Shown here one piece after another: positions 26,601 through 34,559 of a stretch of DNA of 54,180 nt; the first letter of the stretch is position 1; every line of letters starts with the position of its first letter. The stretch is from assembly GCA_013204155.1 (NCBI GenBank), contig JABMOK010000134.1, positions 1 to 54,180 on the forward strand. Reading direction: 5' to 3'. The notes below the pieces were generated by a model that saw only the letters and a program-made list of their open reading frames with translations, was not told where the DNA came from and searched no databases. This stretch comes from Pseudohongiella sp. (GTDB taxonomy: Bacteria; Pseudomonadota; Gammaproteobacteria; Pseudomonadales; Pseudohongiellaceae). The position numbers and the translations under genes are program-made.

Positions 26601-27731
26601 CTAGCGTGGAATAAACTTGGTCATCCCCTGAACTGGCCCAACCTCGCCGGCGTAGACAACGCCATTGCGATCGACCGTCACACCTTCCCCCATAGAACCT
26701 GTTCCGCCCATACCTGAGGCGCGTTCGGACTCGTGTGCGGGAATGAAATACATGACCTCACCGGTGCGCGCACTGCCAACGCGAAGACCCTTATTCCAAC
26801 CGGGGTTGTAGCTTGGATCAGACTCGGAATCGATGGCGTACAGCATATCGGTCTTGGGATCGATGAAGATGCCACTGATGCGGCTGAACTGATACCAGGT
26901 ATCCAGATGCTCGCCGTCCTGGGTAAAGATCTGAATGCGGGCATTACCACGATCGGCAATAAACAGACGCCCCTGAGAATCCATAGTTATCGAGTGGGGC
27001 GAGCGAAATTGACCGTCCTCGTAACCAAATTCACCAAAGGTCTTGATGAAAGTACCGTCCGGTCGAAACATGGAGATACGACTTTTTGAAGTCGGTCCCG
27101 CTGCATCCTGAAATTGTGCGCCGTGGGTATCACCGACATAGATGGTGCCGTTTGGTGCTACGAACACATCGTTCGGGGCATCGAAATGCGTCGGTGGATC
27201 ACCGACTTCGCCGCCGGTACCCAGGGTCATCAATAACTCACCTTCCGGGCTAAATTTCAAAACCGTGTGACCCTTGCCTGCTGCCCAAGGGTTTTCTGCC
27301 AATTCTCTCTCATTAGCCGCACGCGCATCGACCACCCAGACGTTACCGTCCTTGTCCACATCCATACCATGGGGCCAGATGATCAGGCCGGCACCGAAAC
27401 TGGTCAGCACGTTGCCCTCAGGGTCCAGCTTAACAATGGGATCAACGTTGGAGGTTGCACAGGAATTGCCACCACAGCGATCACCGGCCCACACATTAAT
27501 ACCGTCGATGTCGATATTGACAGCACTGACTGAACCCCAGCTGCGCCCATCGGGTAAAGTACCGAAGTCGCGTTGGGTTTCGTAGGGATTCGGTCGGCTA
27601 TTAATCGGCTCCTGGTTAGCATGGGCGGCGGGCTGAATGGCGCCGCGCTGTCCCTGTGCCATTGCAGACGCAGACAGCAGGGAAAGGACAACTCCGGTCA
27701 GTCCTGCTTTTAGTATGAAAGTCTTATTCAT
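26601..27731 (-). CDS. Exported NHL-repeat six-bladed beta-propeller protein
   Basis: A 376-residue protein with a Sec signal peptide (1-25, ending SAMAQ). Repeated NHL blades include IIWPHGMDVDKDGNVWVVDA, THFDAPNDVFVAPNGTIYVG, FRSPHSITMDSQGRLFIADR with NARIQIFTQDG, and GEGVTVDRNGVVYAGEVG. It shares design and several blade motifs with the protein at 9658-10608, suggesting paralogy. An insert with two Cys residues (DRCGGNSCATSN) could form a periplasmic disulfide. AGGTGAATA precedes the ATG. It is a single gene ended by a strong terminator. Related proteins are annotated as peptidyl-alpha-hydroxyglycine lyase-like, but the catalytic role is unproven. Confidence 0.88.
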   Translation of the reverse strand: MNKTFILKAGLTGVVLSLLSASAMAQGQRGAIQPAAHANQEPINSRPNPYETQRDFGTLPDGRSWGSVSAVNIDIDGINVWAGDRCGGNSCATSNVDPIVKLDPEGNVLTSFGAGLIIWPHGMDVDKDGNVWVVDARAANERELAENPWAAGKGHTVLKFSPEGELLMTLGTGGEVGDPPTHFDAPNDVFVAPNGTIYVGDTHGAQFQDAAGPTSKSRISMFRPDGTFIKTFGEFGYEDGQFRSPHSITMDSQGRLFIADRGNARIQIFTQDGEHLDTWYQFSRISGIFIDPKTDMLYAIDSESDPSYNPGWNKGLRVGSARTGEVMYFIPAHESERASGMGGTGSMGEGVTVDRNGVVYAGEVGPVQGMTKFIPR

Positions 27732-27997
27732 TATTCACCTCTTAGAACTACTTTATTAACACGCTGATAACTTCTTGGTTTTCAATTAAACCGTTCACAT
27801 TTACGAGAACGCTCCCAACACCTTCTTTATAGTCATAATAAATTCGGCGGACTAGAGAACATGGACTTCCGAGCCTGTATTGTCAAGATAGCCCGTCGCC
27901 GAGATACGCAGAGAATTCACAAACTGCAGCGGGATTTTCTAGACTCCCACCGCCGGACTGTTATGCTCTGCGCATAATAAAAATTCATGAGGGTCCC

Positions 27998-28531
27998 ATG
28001 GCAAGCAAGTTAATATACCTGATCTTCGCCATCGTCGTTTTGATGGCCGGCATCTTGATTGCCATCTGGCTGGCTGAACCGGTCGCGAACTCTGCTGGCA
28101 TGGCGCACCCAATTATTCCCGGAATGCAGGTCGGCGGCGACGGCGGCGCGCGCCTTGCTCACATCGGCACCCTGGCATTCCTGTTTCAGAGCCTGTTGCT
28201 GCTCCTAATAGTTTGCTTGTCCGCGCTTGGCGTAGCGGAGCATCGTCGCACTACAGAGCTTGCAGCCTACCTGGGCGGCACATTCCTGTTCAGCCTGCTT
28301 GCCTGGTGGCAGATGTATTCCGGACATCAGGCGTATATGGAGTCTGGAAGCACAGGCTATTTCATGGGTTTTCCTGTAGCCACCGCCTGGCAAGTCTACG
28401 GCACCTGGCTAGGCGCCATTCCTCTCATCGTTATCTACAGCCTGGGCTTTCGTAAATTCATCTTCACACTCGAAGACGAAGCAAAATTTGATCAGCTAAT
28501 GGCCCGGCAAGCAGAGCAGATGGAGCCGTAA
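27998..28531 (+). CDS. Small four-helix membrane protein paired with a sodium:solute symporter
   Basis: A 177-residue protein with hydrophobic segments near 5-26, 58-80, 87-106 and 126-148 and a charged C-terminal tail (TLEDEAKFDQLMARQAEQME). GAGGG precedes the ATG. It ends five bases before the symporter start, so the two are surely co-transcribed and probably co-translated. I do not recognise the family; it is larger than DUF4212, the two-helix partner of some SSS transporters. An accessory or assembly subunit of the transporter is inferred from linkage alone. Confidence 0.75.
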   Translation: MASKLIYLIFAIVVLMAGILIAIWLAEPVANSAGMAHPIIPGMQVGGDGGARLAHIGTLAFLFQSLLLLLIVCLSALGVAEHRRTTELAAYLGGTFLFSLLAWWQMYSGHQAYMESGSTGYFMGFPVATAWQVYGTWLGAIPLIVIYSLGFRKFIFTLEDEAKFDQLMARQAEQMEP

Positions 28532-28536
28532 AGAAC

Positions 28537-30033
28537 ATGGAAGCTTATAGACAAGAAATTATTGTTGGCGCTGTTGCTGTGTATATGATTTTTTGTGTGC
28601 TGACCGGCCTCTGGGCCATGAAGCGCACCAAGAACTCAAGCGACTTCTTTATCGCCGGCCGCAGCCTCGGCCCCATCGTGGTATCCCTGGCGCTGTTCTC
28701 CTCGACCCTGAGTGGATTCGGCTTTGTCGGTGGACCCGGCCTGGTTTATTCCATCGGGGTCAGTGCCTTCTGGATGGTGGTTATTTCCTCTTCCGGTTAT
28801 GCGCTGGGATTCTTCCTGGTGGCAAAACGAATTCGCATGATCGCAGAATTGCGCAACTGTATTTCACTGCCTGACATAGTCGCTGCACGCTATAACAGCG
28901 AAGCGGTAAGATTTTTAATTGCTGTAACAATCGTTCTTGGTGTAATGGGCTACCTTGCCACCCAAATATTGGCTATGGCGGTGGTCATGCAGGCAATCAT
29001 GTCTGGCACGGTCATGTTTGCCGATATCGGCCTGCTCGCCTGCGTGGTGATTTCTTCGGCGGTTCTCATCTTCTACTGTGTGACTGGCGGCATCATTGCC
29101 TCGGTTTATACCGACGTGGTGCAGGGTGCGATTATGATGATCGCCGGCTGCTTGATTCTATTCACCGCGATGTCGGTGTTCGACGGCGGCATACAGGAAG
29201 CCACGTCAATAATACTGGCGGACGACACCGAGTCGATGATGCCGTTTGGTGCGGCCGGAATTATGGCATCCTTGGGATGGTTCTTCGTATTCGGCCTCGG
29301 CCTCGCGGGCCAACCGCATCTGGTAACCAAGATGATGATGAACAAGAATATTTCTGACAATCGCCGCATCCTGCCAATGTCTTTGTTTGGCTATATAATG
29401 GCCGCGCTATTGTGGATCTCAATCGGAGTGATTATGCGTGCTGCCGTCATCGATGGCGTAGTGCCGGCACTGACTTTACCGGACGATGCCGCCTCGGTAT
29501 TCTTATCTTTTTTCACCAACCCCTTATTGGCGGGCATCGTCTTTGCCGGCTTGTTCGCCGCCATCATGTCCACCTCCGATGCCTTTTTAAATATCGGAAC
29601 GGCCGCGATTATTCATGATATTCCCAAGGCCATTCGCGGCCACAGCATCAAGAATGAATTGTTCTGGGCACGAATAGTCACCGTGCTGCTGGCTATCGTG
29701 GCAGCAAGCTTTGCGCTGTATTCTCACTACAAGGACGCGACTCTGGTCGCGATCCTCGGCGCCTTCGGCTGGGCGACCTTTGCCGCGTCGATCTTCCCGG
29801 TACTGGCCATTGGCTTGAACTGGAAGGGAGCCACTGCGATGGGCGCGATCACCGCAATCGTTGCCGCCCTGCTGATAAATTTTGTCGTGCAGTTAGCGGG
29901 TCTCGTGCTGCCCTATGGCATCAGTGGCGGACTGGTCTCTTTCGTGACTTCTCTGGTATTGTTTATCGGTGTTTCGCTGATTACCCAGCGACCCGAATTG
30001 GCGGCAGATATGGAAGCGGTGCTGGACATATAG
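28537..30033 (+). CDS. Sodium:solute symporter (SSS family)
   Basis: A 498-residue inner-membrane transporter with about thirteen helices. The N-terminal signature SSDFFIAGRSLGPIVVSLALF, YCVTGGIIASVYTDVVQGAIM, GLGLAGQPHLVTKMMM and GLFAAIMSTSDAFLNIGTA (SSS signature with paired Ser/Thr for Na+) match the PutP/PanF-like branch. It should drive Na+-coupled uptake of a small organic solute such as an amino acid or carboxylate. It follows the four-helix protein by five bases. The substrate is unknown; there are no catabolic genes in the same operon. Confidence 0.92.
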   Translation: MEAYRQEIIVGAVAVYMIFCVLTGLWAMKRTKNSSDFFIAGRSLGPIVVSLALFSSTLSGFGFVGGPGLVYSIGVSAFWMVVISSSGYALGFFLVAKRIRMIAELRNCISLPDIVAARYNSEAVRFLIAVTIVLGVMGYLATQILAMAVVMQAIMSGTVMFADIGLLACVVISSAVLIFYCVTGGIIASVYTDVVQGAIMMIAGCLILFTAMSVFDGGIQEATSIILADDTESMMPFGAAGIMASLGWFFVFGLGLAGQPHLVTKMMMNKNISDNRRILPMSLFGYIMAALLWISIGVIMRAAVIDGVVPALTLPDDAASVFLSFFTNPLLAGIVFAGLFAAIMSTSDAFLNIGTAAIIHDIPKAIRGHSIKNELFWARIVTVLLAIVAASFALYSHYKDATLVAILGAFGWATFAASIFPVLAIGLNWKGATAMGAITAIVAALLINFVVQLAGLVLPYGISGGLVSFVTSLVLFIGVSLITQRPELAADMEAVLDI

Positions 30034-30076
30034 CCAGGGAAAGGGGCTTGAGTTATTAGTCTGGTGGCGTCTTTTT

Positions 30077-30487
30077 CTAACCTTTATTCTTGTAAGCGCA
30101 GTACTGCTTCCAATCGCCCGATTCGATAACAGGGCTATTAGAAACATCCTGATTGTAGATATAGACCCAGGCAATTTTATCGGGTTTCAGCAAATGTATA
30201 GCCGATCTAATATAGAGAGAATTGATTTTCTCTGCGGGGGAATACTCTTCGAATCGATCAAGCGCTTTAAGGCTTTCTAAATCGCTTATCTCAAACATCT
30301 CTCCTTGAACAATACCCTCGCCTGGCACCAGACCAGGGTACTCGCCTAAATCAACTAATGTCCCAGCCACTTCACAGGGACCAAGATAATGAATTGCTTG
30401 CCTGATCCCTAACTCATCCAGGCGGCCAAAATCTTTCATTAGCGAGCCATAAAATACAATAAATTGCCTATCCTCAGGGCCGGGCAA
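30077..30487 (-). CDS. Gamma-glutamylcyclotransferase-like (AIG2/GGCT) protein
   Basis: A 136-residue protein with the family opening FIVFYGSLM, then GEYPGLVPGEGIVQGEMFEI and LKALDRFEEY, where the Glu of the RFEEY stretch corresponds to the catalytic acid. Family members cyclise gamma-glutamyl amines or hydrolyse related bonds. The start is a TTG at 30487 with GAGA about eight bases upstream; there is no ATG before FYGSLM. The C-terminus ends GDWKQYCAYKNKG. It is cytoplasmic. It lies 62 bases after the MgtC gene on the same strand. Confidence 0.82.
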   Translation of the reverse strand: MPGPEDRQFIVFYGSLMKDFGRLDELGIRQAIHYLGPCEVAGTLVDLGEYPGLVPGEGIVQGEMFEISDLESLKALDRFEEYSPAEKINSLYIRSAIHLLKPDKIAWVYIYNQDVSNSPVIESGDWKQYCAYKNKG

Positions 30488-30549
30488 AATAGCTTCTCAA
30501 CATTAAAAATTTGATTCGCAGAAATAATTGAAAGGAGAACTGGAGTCCA

Positions 30550-31029
30550 CTACTCCTTCCTCTTCCAATCGCTAAATTTCGTATGCACTCCACGAGTAAA
30601 GCTGGTTGAATACCGCTCAAGCAAATCGACGCCATAGATTATCGCTACAATGACCAGGGACAACTTTATTGCCACCGGCTCCCCGATAACAGATATGCAA
30701 ACCCCGATTGCCGCTAAAGACCAAATTGTCGCCGCCGAGGTCACTCCCATGACTATTCCATCCCTGGCCAGCATTACCCCGGCACCTAAAAAGCCGACTC
30801 CCGTCACAACCTGACCTATTACTCTGGAAGGATCACCTGTCTCACTCGCGGCGATGGCTGAAGTGGCAATGAATAGATAGGTTCCCAAAACAATTAGCGA
30901 CGATGTTCTTATGCCTACAGGTTTCCCTCGCAACTGTCTTTCGAGACCAATAATACCACCGCAAAAAAGAGCAGTTCCGATGGAAGCCCAACTCAGAGGA
31001 TCTATGGATAATATTGTTGTTAAGTTCAA
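30550..31029 (-). CDS. MgtC/SapB-family membrane protein
   Basis: A 159-residue membrane protein matching the MgtC N-terminal domain: TALFCGGIIGLERQLRGKPVG, RTSSLIVLGTYLF, VVTGVGFLGAGVMLARDG and VTSAATIWSLAAIGV. Five hydrophobic helices are visible. It lacks the C-terminal ACT-like domain of Salmonella MgtC. Family members modulate membrane ATPase or Mg-related physiology and are not themselves Mg transporters. The start is TTG at 31029 with AGGTG six bases upstream. It lies 43 bases beyond the PLP-enzyme gene and may be co-transcribed. Confidence 0.9.
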   Translation of the reverse strand: MNLTTILSIDPLSWASIGTALFCGGIIGLERQLRGKPVGIRTSSLIVLGTYLFIATSAIAASETGDPSRVIGQVVTGVGFLGAGVMLARDGIVMGVTSAATIWSLAAIGVCISVIGEPVAIKLSLVIVAIIYGVDLLERYSTSFTRGVHTKFSDWKRKE

Positions 31030-31072
31030 TTCGGCACCTGCTCAGCGAAGGGTTAATTGCAAGTTCAGTTTC

Positions 31073-32287
31073 TCAGGCGAGGAGAAATTCCTTAAAGTGG
31101 CCTCGCATACAGTGGTTTGAGGCCATCGATGCAGAGTAGGCGCCAGCATTAAGCAGCGCCAAATACTTCTGCGCTTCCATATTTGGCAGCGACGCATTCT
31201 CATACCAGATATCCAGAGCCTCATTGATATTCCCCGCAACGTGATAGCTCGAGTATTCTTCATTGCTCAACTCAAGAGGCACTGGTTGAAAAGGCAGATC
31301 ATAATAAGCAGGCTCTGGCGCTATATTAAATCCCGCATCCACGCCAAGAAACACAGTATCCTTTTTCTTTTCAATATAGGTAATGCCCAGCAGCAATAGT
31401 CCCGCATCTTTTAGCAGATAATCTCCGGGCTCGATTTCGATATGAAGATTACTGGCGCCAAACTGCCGCATGAGAATTTCAGCCCATTTTTCCAGATCCA
31501 GGGCCTGATCGGTATCCGTATGTGGCACCCCAAGGCCGCCGCCAATATTTACCCGCGTAATATTTTCACAGCGCGCTATAAACCATTGGCATTTTTCCAG
31601 AATACTTTCCCAATATTCAAGCTGAGGGGTCAAATAACCACAGCCGGTATGAAAATGAATCTTACTAACCCTCAGGTCGTATTCTTTAGCCGTGCTCAAT
31701 GCTTCATCGAACTGCTCTTGATAGATGCCAAATTTACTGATCTTACTGCCGGAATATTGCAGTTTTTCATTCGCCTCTCGACTGATGCCCATTCCCGGGT
31801 TTACTCTAATTCCAATTTCTGTTCCGGGCTTAAGTTCTCCCCATTTTCGAATCGCATGAATAGAGTCACAATCAAAAAAAAGACCGTCGTATCTGGCCAA
31901 TGTTGAAAAATCCAGCACGGACAGACTTCCTGCTGTAAAAGAAATTTGCTTTGGCTGAAATCCACAGCTGACGGCCAACTCAACTTCATTGGGGGAGCAA
32001 GCGTCTATACCACATAGCTGAGTCTGTTTAAGGTTTGCCAATAGCGGAGCAAAGCGATTGGCCTTCATGGCGAATAGAATAGAAAAACGGTCGCTCAGAC
32101 CAACGTCATTCAGGCTCTTATGCAGCCTGTTTAGGTTAGCCCTGACACGATCAAAGGAATAGACAAAACTGGGGGAGCCAAATTGCTCCGCCAGTTCCTT
32201 TACAGAATGACCCGCGAAAATCAGCGCATTATTCCGGTAGCCTAGATCCTCTCTTTCCCACCAGCAAGCGGTGCGATCCGGACTCAC
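31073..32287 (-). CDS. LysA-fold PLP-dependent enzyme with altered active site
   Basis: A 404-residue fold-type III PLP enzyme related to diaminopimelate and ornithine decarboxylases. PLP-lysine is Lys75 in FAMKANRF; phosphate-loop motifs are HFHTGCGYL (211-219) and NIGGGLGVP (247-255). Two expected residues differ. The EPGR motif is EPGD (286-289), and the catalytic CE(S/T)GD motif aligns with NINEALD (353-359), so the general-acid Cys is Asn. The C-terminal LNAGAYSASMASNH is retained. Decarboxylase activity is therefore doubtful; a variant decarboxylase, a racemase-like or a binding role is possible. The start is GTG at 32287, overlapping the SET-gene stop by one base, so the two are translationally coupled. 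Confidence 0.85.
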   Translation of the reverse strand: MSPDRTACWWEREDLGYRNNALIFAGHSVKELAEQFGSPSFVYSFDRVRANLNRLHKSLNDVGLSDRFSILFAMKANRFAPLLANLKQTQLCGIDACSPNEVELAVSCGFQPKQISFTAGSLSVLDFSTLARYDGLFFDCDSIHAIRKWGELKPGTEIGIRVNPGMGISREANEKLQYSGSKISKFGIYQEQFDEALSTAKEYDLRVSKIHFHTGCGYLTPQLEYWESILEKCQWFIARCENITRVNIGGGLGVPHTDTDQALDLEKWAEILMRQFGASNLHIEIEPGDYLLKDAGLLLLGITYIEKKKDTVFLGVDAGFNIAPEPAYYDLPFQPVPLELSNEEYSSYHVAGNINEALDIWYENASLPNMEAQKYLALLNAGAYSASMASNHCMRGHFKEFLLA

Positions 32288-32760
32288 TAGGATCGAGCCA
32301 TCCGAATACGCGCCCCTGAATCCACCAGGTTAATATAGGGAGTTTCCTTGCGTCCGGTTATTACTCCTCTACAATTCTCCTGACCGCAGGAGCAAGAGAA
32401 CTGTCTAAACAAGGTGTCCTCTGTTTCCGCATAGTCCATATACAGAAAACTGTTTTCCGGAATATCCCTTAGCGCCGTCAGCGTGAGCCTCTTCATATTG
32501 AGGGAGACATTGGGATTACAGGAATGCAGAAGATATCCAGTGAAATAAGGATCGTACAAATGCTTGTTTCTGGCAATCTGCAAAGTATGCTGCCTGATGT
32601 CGGAAACAACCTCTCCAGAGACATGCGCCAGAACTTCATTAGCCTTAAAGCTTCGGTAGGAAATCACGCCAAAGCCAGTGTTATCGTCTTTTTGAACCAC
32701 TGAAAAATCAGTGGATTTCGGGTGTCGCGGATTCTCACCGTAGGAGTGTGGATAGAGCAT
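32287..32760 (-). CDS. SET-domain protein (putative lysine methyltransferase)
   Basis: A 157-residue protein made almost entirely of a SET domain. It has NTGFGVISY (27-35), LLHSCNPN (77-84, the NHSCxPN-type pseudoknot), FLYMDYAETED (active Tyr110) and a post-SET zinc cluster CSCGQENC (Cys123, 125, 130). Such proteins transfer methyl groups from SAM to lysine side chains. The frame extends to ATG at 33018, but the extra 86 residues look non-native; ATG at 32760 has GGAG 11 bases upstream and leaves about 320 bases to the divergent peptidase gene. The stop overlaps the next gene by one base. The substrate is unknown. Confidence 0.8.
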   Translation of the reverse strand: MLYPHSYGENPRHPKSTDFSVVQKDDNTGFGVISYRSFKANEVLAHVSGEVVSDIRQHTLQIARNKHLYDPYFTGYLLHSCNPNVSLNMKRLTLTALRDIPENSFLYMDYAETEDTLFRQFSCSCGQENCRGVITGRKETPYINLVDSGARIRMARS

Positions 32761-33080
32761 AATAGACAAATCTCCAAAAAGGACTACACAACTAAAGGGG
32801 ACAACGGCTATACGACTGTATGCTAAAAGTTGTCGGTTCGCTTTATACTGCCTTTTTTCCAAATCGCCAAGAATTATTTGCGTTTTCCCGGCATTAATTT
32901 TGGCCCCCATTTCACCTCCCGCAGGGGGCTGGAAAGTTGAGTGCATGCCGATAATATCGGACCCTGTGAATATCTCTGTATAGCGCAGCAAAAGCCGGAC
33001 ATTCTCGGCTGAATTCATTTATCGTATGGAATAACCGTGTCCCCGGCTTAGACCCTGCATAGGGATATACTGGAGACCGG

Positions 33081-34250
33081 GTGATTACGCGAGAGACATT
33101 TGTTTCCACTGATTTAATCCACGAAATGGTCGCGCCCAGAATAGGCAAATCCCGATTTGGCACTTATACTACTGGGCAATCAGTTAACCCTCAGGACACG
33201 CCGGTGTTAAGCCCTGAATTCATAGATCTGCTAAAAGCGCTTATCCGACAACCCAGCGTGGTGGGTGCGGAGCATTCATTCTTCCGGGTGTTGCAACGGG
33301 AACTGGAAGAACGCGGCGCTACTGTAAGCTGGTACGAAGGACTACTGGTAGCCCAGGGCAGTGATCCAGACAGCACGCTGTTTTCCGCACATATAGATCG
33401 GCATGGGCTCATGTGTACCGGGCCAAATGAATTTCAATACGCCGCATTTATTGCCGGCAATAGAACAGACCTGTTGAACAATTCCGTTTCCGAAGAGCTT
33501 ATGGCGAAAGTCACTGAACGCTATCAGGAGCAAGCTGTTTTTGCCTACGAACCCTGGTCAGGCGTGTACAGAGGCAGTGGCAGCATCCGCAGCTCAAGAG
33601 TTTGTGAGTTCAGGAATAATCTGATTTTTGAGGTAGATGGGCTGGATAATGTTGTTGCCGGGACACCCATCGCCTTTAGAGACAAACTCGTGATCAATGA
33701 GAACCGGCTACAGGCGCAGTTGGATAACGTATTGAGCGTTGCGGTACTGATACATTTATTTAGCCTCGGCTTTAAGGGGACGGCATTTTTTACCGCCGAA
33801 GAAGAGGCGGGTAAGAGCTGGCGTTATCTGCTGGAGTGGTTTCGCCGCTTCGGGGGATCGACAAATCGGCTGTTTGTGCTGGATACCAGCCCTTTTCAAA
33901 GTATAGAAGAAGCGAATCAACAGTTAATCGTACTCAGGGAAAAAGATGCCAATGCTTCTTTTAACCGGCAGGCCACACAGTTGATAGAGGATCTGTGTGT
34001 GCAGGCTGGAACCAGTTACTTGTATAAAGATCGCTACGTAGAGGCTCAGAATCAACGCTTGCTGGCGGCGGGTGAAGTAGCCAAGACGCTGGGCAGCACA
34101 GAGATGGGTCGAATAATTGCCGCCTCCAGAGGCCTAGTCGATGGCACCACCATTCAGGTACCAACCACCGGCTATCACACGACAGAGGAATCTGTGTCGA
34201 TAGAATCGGTGTCTGCGTTTATCCATTTATTAACAGAGCTATCGCGATGA
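33081..34250 (+). CDS. M42/M28-like zinc metallopeptidase
   Basis: A 389-residue cytoplasmic protein with a complete di-metal set: AHIDRHG (His104, Asp106), QLDN (bridging Asp215), FTAEEEAG (Glu240, Glu241), LDTSPF (Asp268) and GYHTTEESVSIESV (His366). The spacing and TAEEE/GYHTTEE motifs fit the M42 aminopeptidase and related M20/M28 clan. The GTG at 33081 has TGGAGA five bases upstream and is a convincing start. It is divergent from the SET/PLP pair and upstream of the broken N-formylglutamate amidohydrolase gene, with which it may once have formed an operon. It probably trims or deacylates peptides; the substrate is unknown. Confidence 0.85.
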   Translation: MITRETFVSTDLIHEMVAPRIGKSRFGTYTTGQSVNPQDTPVLSPEFIDLLKALIRQPSVVGAEHSFFRVLQRELEERGATVSWYEGLLVAQGSDPDSTLFSAHIDRHGLMCTGPNEFQYAAFIAGNRTDLLNNSVSEELMAKVTERYQEQAVFAYEPWSGVYRGSGSIRSSRVCEFRNNLIFEVDGLDNVVAGTPIAFRDKLVINENRLQAQLDNVLSVAVLIHLFSLGFKGTAFFTAEEEAGKSWRYLLEWFRRFGGSTNRLFVLDTSPFQSIEEANQQLIVLREKDANASFNRQATQLIEDLCVQAGTSYLYKDRYVEAQNQRLLAAGEVAKTLGSTEMGRIIAASRGLVDGTTIQVPTTGYHTTEESVSIESVSAFIHLLTELSR

Positions 34251-34348
34251 GTAGCAGCCAGATTTTCGACGGAGGCCTCTCTGCAGGACTGGCGCTGGGC
34301 TAATTAGTAATAGGGGAAGGCTCGCGCGCGTATCGCATCTGCAATTTG

Positions 34349-34434
34349 CCTCTACTCTTTTCCTCTACTCTTTTCCTCTACTCTTTTCCTCTACTCTTTG
34401 CCTCTACTCTTTGCCTCTACTCTTTGCCTCTCCC
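34349..34434. repeat. 13-bp tandem repeat, six units
   Basis: Six consecutive copies of CCTCTACTCTTT(T/G) occupy 34349-34426, followed by a partial copy to 34434. The first three units end in T and the last three in G, so the array grew in two steps. It lies in the gap after the M42-like peptidase and about 125 bases before the broken amidohydrolase. Confidence 0.95.
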
Positions 34435-34559
34435 ATTCATCCCTGCGGCTTAATATTTAATGCCTTCGCCCCCTTGCAATATTTTGATGCATATCAGCGC
34501 CACTCGTTATACAGATAGAGACAATGTCATCAACCTTCGGGTTGTCGACAGGAGATCCC

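Noticed and set aside
32761..33018. 86-residue N-terminal extension of the SET protein
   Set aside because: The sequence does not resemble SET proteins, and the shorter start has GGAG upstream and leaves room for a divergent promoter.
34349..34434. CRISPR array
   Set aside because: The units are 13 bp and directly adjacent without spacers; it is a simple tandem repeat.
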